From JABMQB01 sp964408795 (GTDB taxonomy: Bacteria; Bacteroidota; Bacteroidia; Bacteroidales; Prolixibacteraceae): 64,000 bases of DNA. Location: NCBI GenBank assembly GCA_964408795.1, contig CAYPAW010000011.1, positions 1 to 64,000 on the forward strand, in the 5' to 3' direction. The notes below the pieces were generated by a model that saw only the letters and a list, made by a program, of their open reading frames with translations, did not search any database and was not told where the DNA came from. Shown here one piece after another: positions 15,514 to 22,713 of this stretch. The translations under genes and the position numbers were made by a program. The stretch's first letter is position 1. Every line of letters begins with the position of its first letter.

Positions 15514-16044
15514 TCAGGAAACAAGTATTTTTTGCATGAACACAACATTTTTTCTTCCCTGAGGGGTTTGGAGCCATTCTTTTTTTATTCCGGATACTTT
15601 GAAACCCAGGTTTTCAAAGAGTTTCAGGCTGATAGTATTTTCTTCCGCAACATTGGCATACAGCTGGTAGAGTCCGATAACATGCAATCCATACTGGAAA
15701 ATGGCCCGGATGGCATCGGAGGCATAGCCTTTACGCCGGTTTTCCGTTTCATGAATCAGGATTCCGATGCCTGCCCTTTGGTGATAGGGATCAAAATCAA
15801 ACAGGTCTATCATACCAACGGGTTTGTTATCGAGGGTTTGAATGATCAGCCGCAGTTGTTTGGAAGCATAGATATCGGTGGTTGATTCCTGAATATACCG
15901 GGCCAGGAGATGCCGCGAAAACGGGGCTTTGGTATTGCTGACTTCCCATACAGAAGTGGTGTTTTCCCATTCGTACAACAGGTCAAGATCTTCCGGTTCC
16001 AGAGGACGAAGGCTGATTTTTCCGTAGTGTAAATAATTTCCCAT
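15514..16044 (-). CDS. GNAT family N-acetyltransferase (SpeG/RimJ-like)
   Basis: 176 residues of the Acetyltransf_3 type. Visible are LRPLEPEDLDLLYEWEN at the start, GMIDLFDFDPYHQRAGIGI, the acetyl-CoA pyrophosphate loop ENRRKGYASDAI, and ANVAEENTISLKLFENLGF with the usual asparagine. This layout is shared by diamine/spermidine acetyltransferases and by ribosomal-protein acetyltransferases; the acceptor cannot be fixed. It is the third gene of a probable recR-glycosyltransferase-GNAT operon (41-base gap upstream). Confidence 0.85.
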   Translation of the reverse strand: MGNYLHYGKISLRPLEPEDLDLLYEWENTTSVWEVSNTKAPFSRHLLARYIQESTTDIYASKQLRLIIQTLDNKPVGMIDLFDFDPYHQRAGIGILIHETENRRKGYASDAIRAIFQYGLHVIGLYQLYANVAEENTISLKLFENLGFKVSGIKKEWLQTPQGRKNVVFMQKILVS

Positions 16045-16085
16045 TCCGGAATTGTTTTTTCCCCGAAGATAGGTTTTTTCTTAAT

Positions 16086-18053
16086 TTATTCCGGGGTCTC
16101 TTTTCTGGAAATGAAAGCCAGATTTTTCACCAGGATCTCCAGATCGTTCAGAATGCTGTAGTCCTTGGCATAATTCAGATTGAGTCGTATTTTTTTTGCC
16201 TCATCCAGTTTCAGGTCTTTGAAAAGGTCCGAAGGATACAGAATGCCAGGTTTTAGGGTAGGTAAATCATCGTGGGTATGGGTTCCTGGCACATATCCGA
16301 CCCAGGATTTTTTCCCGGTAAGGACGCTGAAGATATTCCGGAACAAGGATCTCCGGCTTTTAAAGAACCCCAAAAGAAGAGGGGACAGGATCAGAACAAG
16401 CAGGCTTCCTGTGAAATCCAGAGTCCGTTTCAGTCGTTGGTTCTTTTTCCTGGAAATGGCATTCACATTGAGCACATAGAAATCTCCTGAAGTGTGTACC
16501 GAGTTGCTTCCAATGATGCTGATGCTTTCGGGAGGCGCTATTTTATAGTCAATTTCCAGTTTTGACAAATCGAGCATAGCCCGGATGATTTTTCCTGAAC
16601 TGAGGTCTTCGGCACAAAATATCAGTTCATTGATTCGGTTGATCCGGATAATATCCTCCAGTTGGCTGATGTCTCCGATGTCATCTTTTCCTGCATCGGA
16701 TTCATCAATGGAGATGGTTCCGATTATTTCACTGGTTATCCGGGTTTCTTCCAGGAGGTTTCTGACCCGCTTTGCTTCGTCGGGGTGCCCTACTATGGCT
16801 ATTCGTTTCGGTATTTTCAGATCGAGTTTAAGATCCCGGACAGGCAACCGGCTGAGCAGGATCCTTGAGAGAGGCAGGACAAGAATGGCCCAGAGGGAAC
16901 CCAAAAGGATCAAGGCCCGTGAAAACCGGTATTCTTCATCAATCAGTGAGTAGGCCAGCAAAATGGCTATGGTTCCCCAGAAGAGTCCCCGGATTACGGC
17001 AAACAGCCGGACCGGTTTTTTATACCCTCCCGAAGAAAGAACGCCTCCCAGCCAGAAAAGAATATAAACCGGAACCACATAATGCAGAAATTCCGGAGGG
17101 TAATAACCCGGTTCATAATTCATTTTTTCCCATACAGGAACGATCAATACAAAACCGGTAAAAATCAGTAAAACATCCAGAAGCGGAAGGTAAATGCGGG
17201 AAAAAAACCGGCTGAAAAGGGCCATAAGGGCACGCAGGTAAATAGCCATATGAATCAACAAAGAAAAGACTTTCGCCTGGCCTTTCGAAAAATGCTTTTG
17301 AGCAAAAATGATCATGGCATTGTAAAACATCCGTACATAGTTCACCGATCCTTTCTTTGTGCTCTCGCCTTTGTAATGGATGATGGTGGTCTCCGGATAA
17401 TAGTAGTTTTTATAACCTGCCTGGAGCATTCGGCAGGAAAGGTCGATGTCTTCTCCATACATAAAAAAGGTTTCATCCAGCAGTCCCGTTTTTTCCAATG
17501 CCGATCTGCGTAAAAGCATAAAAGCACCTGCCAAAACATCTACTTCATGGATTTCATCTTTATCCAGGTAGGAGAGATGGTACCGGCCAAACCGTTTTGA
17601 TCGCGGAAACAACCGGGAGATCCCGAAAATTTTATAAAAAGCAACCCAGGGAGAGGGCAATCCCCGTTTGGATTCGGGAAGGAAATTTCCTTTCCCGTCG
17701 ATCATCTTGACCCCCAGGGCTCCGGCAATCGGAGTTTTATCCATGAAAGCCAGGACCTTTCTGAATGTATCTTCCTCCACTACGGTATCGGGATTTAAGA
17801 GCAGGATGTATTCTCCTCGGGAGATGCGTATGGCCTGATTGTTGGCAATCGAGAATCCGTAATTTTTTTTATTCCCGATCAGGATTACACCAGGAAACTT
17901 CTCTTTGACCAGGTTGTTTGATCCGTCCACGGAATGGTTGTCTACCACAATCACTTCAGCTGGGATATGCTGAAGGGCTACCTGAACAGCGTGAAGGCAT
18001 TGTTCGAGGAAGTATTTTACATTGTAGCTGACAATAACTACCGAAAGCTTCAT
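16086..18053 (-). CDS. GT2 glycosyltransferase fused to a degenerate polyprenyl-phosphate sugar transferase-like region
   Basis: 655 residues in three parts. Residues 1-~270 form a GT-A family 2 glycosyltransferase (MKLSVVIVSYNVKYFLEQCL; YILLLNPDTVVEED; rhamnosyltransferase-like DETFFMYGEDIDLSCRMLQAG). Next come about five membrane helices and a Rossmann-like domain (RIAIVGHPDEAKRVRNLLEE), as in WcaJ/WbaP proteins. The last ~110 residues resemble the start (KRTLDFTGSLLVLILSP) and end (VLTGKKSWVGYVPG, LKPGI, KDYSILNDLEIL) of a bacterial sugar transferase. The middle with QxRxG, KFRSM and LDELPQ is missing. It follows recR by 10 bases. The frame opens at a TTG (18092), but the ATG at 18053 fits the family start. 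Confidence 0.82.
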   Translation of the reverse strand: MKLSVVIVSYNVKYFLEQCLHAVQVALQHIPAEVIVVDNHSVDGSNNLVKEKFPGVILIGNKKNYGFSIANNQAIRISRGEYILLLNPDTVVEEDTFRKVLAFMDKTPIAGALGVKMIDGKGNFLPESKRGLPSPWVAFYKIFGISRLFPRSKRFGRYHLSYLDKDEIHEVDVLAGAFMLLRRSALEKTGLLDETFFMYGEDIDLSCRMLQAGYKNYYYPETTIIHYKGESTKKGSVNYVRMFYNAMIIFAQKHFSKGQAKVFSLLIHMAIYLRALMALFSRFFSRIYLPLLDVLLIFTGFVLIVPVWEKMNYEPGYYPPEFLHYVVPVYILFWLGGVLSSGGYKKPVRLFAVIRGLFWGTIAILLAYSLIDEEYRFSRALILLGSLWAILVLPLSRILLSRLPVRDLKLDLKIPKRIAIVGHPDEAKRVRNLLEETRITSEIIGTISIDESDAGKDDIGDISQLEDIIRINRINELIFCAEDLSSGKIIRAMLDLSKLEIDYKIAPPESISIIGSNSVHTSGDFYVLNVNAISRKKNQRLKRTLDFTGSLLVLILSPLLLGFFKSRRSLFRNIFSVLTGKKSWVGYVPGTHTHDDLPTLKPGILYPSDLFKDLKLDEAKKIRLNLNYAKDYSILNDLEILVKNLAFISRKETPE

Positions 18054-18063
18054 ACGGATCCGA

Positions 18064-18690
18064 TTATTTTCCCAGGGTATTTTCGTAAGCAACCCGGTTT
18101 ACCAGTGAACGGCCCAGGGTCAATTCATCGGTATATTCCAGGTCATCCCCAATGGCTACACCGCGTGCCAGGGTTGATATATTTATTTTTCTGTTTTTTA
18201 ATTTCCTGAAGATATAAAAATTCGTTGTATCGCCTTCCATGGTGGTACTCAAGGCCAGGATTATTTCTGCAATATCCTCTTTTTCTGTTCGTTCGATCAG
18301 GGAGTCGATTTCCAGATCGGAAGGTCCTATTCCATCCATCGGGGATATGAGTCCTCCCAATACATGATACAGTCCGTTATACTGAAGGGTATTTTCAATG
18401 GCCATTACATCCCGGATGTTTTCAACTACGCAAACAACCGACCTGTTTCGGGAGGGATCCGAACAGATATGGCATATCTCACTATCCGATAGGTTGTGGC
18501 ATATTTTGCAATGCTTAATCTCCCGTTTGAGTTGAATCAGACTTTTTCCAAAAGCTTCCACCTCTTCCCGTTCCTGTCTCAGTAGGTGCAACACCAGTCG
18601 TAATGCGCTTTTCCGGCCAATACCCGGAAGCTTGGCAAATTCGTTAACGGCATTCTCCAGCAGTTGTGACGGGTATTTTTCTGTATTCAT
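18064..18690 (-). CDS. recR: Recombination mediator RecR
   Basis: 208 residues. RecR works with RecO (and RecF) to load RecA on single-stranded DNA gaps. The helix-hairpin-helix LPGIGRKSALRLVLHLL, the zinc finger CKICHNLSDSEICHIC and the Toprim core VVCVVENIRDVMAIENT are all present, together with the family motif YHVLGGLISPMDGIGP. The start MNTEKYPSQLLE is used because the longer frame (from 18774) adds residues not seen in relatives. No consensus promoter was found upstream. Confidence 0.96.
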   Translation of the reverse strand: MNTEKYPSQLLENAVNEFAKLPGIGRKSALRLVLHLLRQEREEVEAFGKSLIQLKREIKHCKICHNLSDSEICHICSDPSRNRSVVCVVENIRDVMAIENTLQYNGLYHVLGGLISPMDGIGPSDLEIDSLIERTEKEDIAEIILALSTTMEGDTTNFYIFRKLKNRKINISTLARGVAIGDDLEYTDELTLGRSLVNRVAYENTLGK

Positions 18691-18855
18691 CCGATTTAAT
18701 TTACCCCGTAAAATGAACGGGAAATTGCAGATAATCGTGCCGGCAACCCCTTTTATTTTATTTAACCCGAACAATTCATGATTTATTCCTGTCTCCTACA
18801 GCGACTAAGATTCAATAAAACTTTCTTCCAACGTTTAACTTCATCTAAGTCGGGG

Positions 18856-18906
18856 TTAACCTGAGCTTTATTCATATTTTTAAAATGTATGAATAGCTCA
18901 GGTTAA
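18856..18906. repeat. Palindromic element B, complete copy
   Basis: Perfect 12-bp arms TTAACCTGAGCT (18856-18867) and AGCTCAGGTTAA (18895-18906), with a second inner pairing ATTCATA / TATGAAT. The right arm contains the stop codon (18903-18905) of the PLP enzyme gene on the minus strand. A half copy is fused to element A at 64-99. Confidence 0.8.
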
Positions 18907-20195
18907 AACAGGGAAGCGACTTTTTCTTTTACCTCTTCGCTGTCCGGGTTAATACTAAAGATCCGTTCCGGTTTCAGGTAGTGAAGTTTTTTCTCTTGTC
19001 GGAAGAGGTTTTCGCCACCCCCGGTGATGTTCAACAGGATCAGTGCATTTTTATCGACCGATTGATTTTTTACAGCCTGGATCAGGGTTGCGGTTGCCAC
19101 GCCGGCTGCCGGGTAGATATCGATTCCTTCGGTCTCTTCGAAAAGGCTAACTGCTTCACGGGCTTCCCGGTTGGTTGCTGACAATACATCGCCGTTGGTA
19201 TCCGATAAAGCGTCGAACAACCCGCCAAAAACGGAATAGGGAGGTTTCCGGTTGGACAGTACTTTGCAGTCGATTTCTTCCACCTGCTGCCGGATGGTTT
19301 GTTCATCCATGGGCAGGAGGGTTCTTGAACGGGCCCTCCAGGCATCCTGCAAGGGCTTGAAAGGATAATTCTGCGATACCAGGAGTTTCATTTTATGGGA
19401 TCCGAATCTTCCGTCTTCAAGGAACCGCAGGTTGGCTTCCCAGGCTGAAATGGCACCCGTGCCACTGCCGACAGCCTGAAAATAGTATGCAGGGATCTGC
19501 CCGATGGTGGTTACCGCCGATAATACGGTGGTGCCCATGCCATCGCGACGTGCTACATTTTTGGCTCCTCCCTCGGCCAGGAATCCATCGATGCCGGCCA
19601 CAATATTCGACAGGTGAATGGCATCGAAGTAATCGCTGCCTGATTGGCTGCAGATGAGTTTGACACATGGATCCGGTTCTTCTTCAAACCACAAGGTGTC
19701 GATATAATCTTCCGGAACGCATAATAGCAAAGGTATTTTGTTGTCGGAGCAAACCTGGGCAAACGATCGGGAGGTATTGCCTGCTGAGGCTACGACCAGG
19801 GTTTTATCCATGCCTTGAGCCATTCGGGCACAGACCGAGTAGGCTTCTGTTTCTTTAAACGAACAGGTTTTCATGAACGCGTTTTTTTCAGGCCAGTAGC
19901 CGCTGAAGGTAATCCACAGATTGGATAATCCAAGTTTCCGGGCCAGTCCTTTGCTTTTATAGGTTACCGGAGCGGATGAGCCTTCCAGCATCCGGTTTAT
20001 CGGTAGCCAATCTGCAAATTTGTACAATCCATACGAGTTGTCTTTTACTTCGATCTGTTTCTTTTCATAGATCGACCGGATCAAGGTTGGTTCTTTTTCA
20101 TTAAGCGGCTCAAGTTGCCATCCGGCATCTTCAAATAGGACGCCTGTTTTTACCGATTGTAGTTTATAGGGGGTTTTATATGCCTGGATTGCCAT
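18903..20195 (-). CDS. Threonine synthase-family PLP enzyme, probable cysteate synthase
   Basis: 430 residues, fold type II PLP enzyme. The cofactor lysine lies in CSFKETEAYSVCARM, the phosphate-binding loop in ASAGNTSRSFAQ, and a glycine-rich ITGGGE closes the core. The segments VKDNSYGLYKFADWLPINRM and APVTYKSKGLARKLGLSNLWITFSG (read through) match, from memory, Bacteroidota proteins named cysteate synthase: O-phosphoserine + sulfite gives L-cysteate. In this phylum cysteate feeds capnine and sulfonolipid synthesis. Ordinary threonine synthase is the main alternative. The start at 20195 is chosen because the longer frame adds an unlikely N-terminus. The stop lies in palindrome B. Confidence 0.72.
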   Translation of the reverse strand: MAIQAYKTPYKLQSVKTGVLFEDAGWQLEPLNEKEPTLIRSIYEKKQIEVKDNSYGLYKFADWLPINRMLEGSSAPVTYKSKGLARKLGLSNLWITFSGYWPEKNAFMKTCSFKETEAYSVCARMAQGMDKTLVVASAGNTSRSFAQVCSDNKIPLLLCVPEDYIDTLWFEEEPDPCVKLICSQSGSDYFDAIHLSNIVAGIDGFLAEGGAKNVARRDGMGTTVLSAVTTIGQIPAYYFQAVGSGTGAISAWEANLRFLEDGRFGSHKMKLLVSQNYPFKPLQDAWRARSRTLLPMDEQTIRQQVEEIDCKVLSNRKPPYSVFGGLFDALSDTNGDVLSATNREAREAVSLFEETEGIDIYPAAGVATATLIQAVKNQSVDKNALILLNITGGGENLFRQEKKLHYLKPERIFSINPDSEEVKEKVASLF

Positions 20196-20226
20196 GTTTA
20201 AAGATACTTTTTGATTCAGATGACCA

Positions 20227-20234
20227 CAAAAATA
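20227..20234 (-). promoter_or_regulatory. -7 element of the cysteate synthase-like gene
   Basis: TATTTTTG on the minus strand, about 32 bases before the ATG, matches TAnnTTTG. A TTG is found only 12 bases upstream of it, too near for a standard -33 box. It lies just after the maeB terminator, fitting an independent start. Confidence 0.45.
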
Positions 20235-20272
20235 ATAAAATTGAAACAAGGAGTATCTTTTGGTTTTTAAAT

Positions 20273-20302
20273 ATAAAAAAAACCCGGTCAAAAACCGGGT
20301 TT
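20273..20302 (-). terminator. maeB terminator
   Basis: AAACCCGGT / ACCGGGTTT, a perfect 9-bp stem with a 5-base loop, followed on the minus strand by a run of eight T. It lies 10 bases after the maeB stop and separates it from the downstream PLP enzyme gene. Confidence 0.9.
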
Positions 20303-20312
20303 CAGGAAGTAC

Positions 20313-22601
20313 CTAGGATACTTTATCTGCTTTTTCCATTGCCTGAGCATCTATAACCGCTATGGCAGCCATATTAACGATTTCACTCACGGAACACTCC
20401 ATCTGCATAATGTGGATCGGTTTGTTCATTCCCAGCAGGATGGGGCCCAGGGCTTTGGCAGTACCAATTTCCTGAAGTACTTTGTAAAGAATATTCCCGG
20501 AACTAAGATTCGGGAAGATCAGCACATTGGCATCGAGGTTTCCCAGTTTGTTGAAGGGATATTTTTTCATCCGCAATTCTCCGTTTAACGCGTAGTTAGC
20601 CTGCATCTCTCCGTCGACGAGCAGTTCCGGATGGTTTTGATGCAGGATATCCACGGCTGTTCGGGCCCTGATAGGGCTTCCTTTTCCTTTGAATGCCCCG
20701 AAATTGGAGTAGCTGAGAATGGCTACCCGTGGTTCCAGGTTGAATTTTCTCACCTCGTTGGCAACCAGCAGGGTCGTGTCGGCAAGGGTCTCGGGACTGG
20801 GATCCGAATTCACCGTGGTGTCCGCCAGAAACAGCGGCCCTTTTTTCGTTAGCATGATATACATTCCGGCAATATGATTGAACCGTTGATTGGTACCCAC
20901 CACATGAATGGCAGGGCGAATGATGTCGGCATATTTACGCGAAAATCCGGTCACAAAGGCATCGGCTTCACCGGTTTCCACCATCATCGAGCCATAGTAA
21001 TCGCGGTTGTACATTTTCTCCAGCGCTTCATCGAAGGTCATTCCCTTGCGTGCCCGTTTGTCATACAGAATTTTAGCCAGTTTTTCCATTTTCTTTTTTG
21101 GGATATCCCGGATAAGGTCAATGATGGGAACGTCAGGCAATACAAGCTGGTTTTTCTTTATCACTTCTTCCATCTCTTTCCGGTCTCCCAGAAGAATCGG
21201 TTTGGCAATGTTATGTTTACACACAAACTGAGCAGCTTTCAGTACTTTAAGGTTATTTCCGTCGGCAAAGACCACCCGTTTCGGGTCTTGCATGGCTTTA
21301 TTGCGGATGGCCATGATCAGCTTATTGTCCAGGCCCAGCCGGTTGTTCAGTTCCCGTTCGTAGGCTTTCCAGTCGGAAATCGGTTTTCTGGCGACCCCGC
21401 TTTTCATGGCTGCTTTGGCTACTGCCGGGGAGACCACCGAGATTAACCGGGGATCCAACGGTTTAGGGATAATGTAATCCCTGCCAAAAACGATACTCTC
21501 GAGGTTATAGGCTTTGTTGACAATTTCGGGAACATACTCTTTGGCAAGGCTTGCAATGGCATGAGCCGCAGCAATTTTCATTTCTTCATTTATGGTAGTG
21601 GCTCCTACATCGAGAGCACCCCGGAAGATAAAGGGAAATCCCAGGACGTTGTTTACCTGGTTCGGATAATCACTTCGTCCGGTAGCCATGATGATATCTT
21701 TCCGGGTGCTGACTGCTTCTTCATAGGAAATCTCCGGGACCGGGTTGGCCATGGCAAACACGATGGGATTGTCTGCCATTGTCAGGAGCATCTCGCGGGT
21801 GAGAACTCCCGGTGCTGAAACCCCCAGAAAAACATCTGCTCCCCGGATGCCTTCTTCTTTGGTATGAATATCCTTGTCGGTAGCAAACGCTTTATTTCCT
21901 GTGGTCAGGTCCTGACGGTCTTTGGTAAGGATTCCATTGATGTCATACAGAATAACATTGTCCGGATTGACGCCCAGGCTGACAAACATTTTTGTGCAGG
22001 CACATCCGGCAGCCCCGGCACCACTGACAAACAGTTTGATATCATGAATATCTTTGCCAACCAGCTCCAGACAGTTTAACAAAGCTGCTCCCGTGATGAT
22101 GGCGGTCCCGTGCTGATCATCATGGAACACCGGAATATCCAGAACCGCTTTCAGTTTATCTTCAATTTCAAAACACTCCGGAGCTTTGATATCTTCCAGG
22201 TTAATGGCCCCAAAGGTAGGAGCTATCGCCTTGACTATTTCGATAAACTTCCCGGGATCTTTTTCATCGATTTCAATATCAAACACGTCGATATCGGCAA
22301 ATATTTTAAACAGCACTCCTTTCCCTTCCATGACCGGTTTCCCGGCAAGGGGCCCGATGTCACCCAATCCGAGTACGGCCGTACCGTTGGAAATTACGGC
22401 TACCAGGTTTCCTTTGGTGGTATACTTATACACCAGGGATTTATCTTCTTTGATTTTCAGACAGGGTTGGGCTACCCCCGGCGTGTAAGCCAGTGAAAGA
22501 TCGTACTGTGTGTGGTGCGGTTTGGTAGGGACTACCTCGATTTTCCCGGGTCTCCCTGAACTGTGATACGCAAGGGCATCTTCCATCAAGATTTTTGGCA
22601 T
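20313..22601 (-). CDS. maeB: NADP-dependent malic enzyme with C-terminal phosphotransacetylase domain
   Basis: 762 residues. Residues 1-~420 are malic enzyme, decarboxylating malate to pyruvate with NADP: catalytic region SLAYTPGVAQPCL, metal site EDIKAPECFEIE, the HDDQHGTA motif, and nucleotide site VSGAGAAGCACTKMFVSLG. Residues ~430-762 resemble phosphotransacetylase (KRVVFADGNNLKVLKAAQ, ending ALGPILLGMNKPIHIMQ), which in MaeB-type enzymes acts as a regulatory, acetyl-CoA sensing domain. Full length for the family. It has its own terminator; no strong promoter was recognised in the 112-base gap upstream. Confidence 0.96.
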   Translation of the reverse strand: MPKILMEDALAYHSSGRPGKIEVVPTKPHHTQYDLSLAYTPGVAQPCLKIKEDKSLVYKYTTKGNLVAVISNGTAVLGLGDIGPLAGKPVMEGKGVLFKIFADIDVFDIEIDEKDPGKFIEIVKAIAPTFGAINLEDIKAPECFEIEDKLKAVLDIPVFHDDQHGTAIITGAALLNCLELVGKDIHDIKLFVSGAGAAGCACTKMFVSLGVNPDNVILYDINGILTKDRQDLTTGNKAFATDKDIHTKEEGIRGADVFLGVSAPGVLTREMLLTMADNPIVFAMANPVPEISYEEAVSTRKDIIMATGRSDYPNQVNNVLGFPFIFRGALDVGATTINEEMKIAAAHAIASLAKEYVPEIVNKAYNLESIVFGRDYIIPKPLDPRLISVVSPAVAKAAMKSGVARKPISDWKAYERELNNRLGLDNKLIMAIRNKAMQDPKRVVFADGNNLKVLKAAQFVCKHNIAKPILLGDRKEMEEVIKKNQLVLPDVPIIDLIRDIPKKKMEKLAKILYDKRARKGMTFDEALEKMYNRDYYGSMMVETGEADAFVTGFSRKYADIIRPAIHVVGTNQRFNHIAGMYIMLTKKGPLFLADTTVNSDPSPETLADTTLLVANEVRKFNLEPRVAILSYSNFGAFKGKGSPIRARTAVDILHQNHPELLVDGEMQANYALNGELRMKKYPFNKLGNLDANVLIFPNLSSGNILYKVLQEIGTAKALGPILLGMNKPIHIMQMECSVSEIVNMAAIAVIDAQAMEKADKVS

Positions 22602-22713
22602 AGATTCATGGATTGGTAATAGGCGAAATATAAAAAAAATACGCTCCGGAAAGCAGGATTTTCATCAGTTTCGATATAGTTGTGGAACATAAATTAATCC
22701 GGTATGGGTATTT

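Noticed and set aside
18054..18092. TTG-initiated extension of the GT2 fusion protein into recR
   Set aside because: The added residues have no family match and would overlap recR; the ATG at 18053 gives the normal GT2 start.
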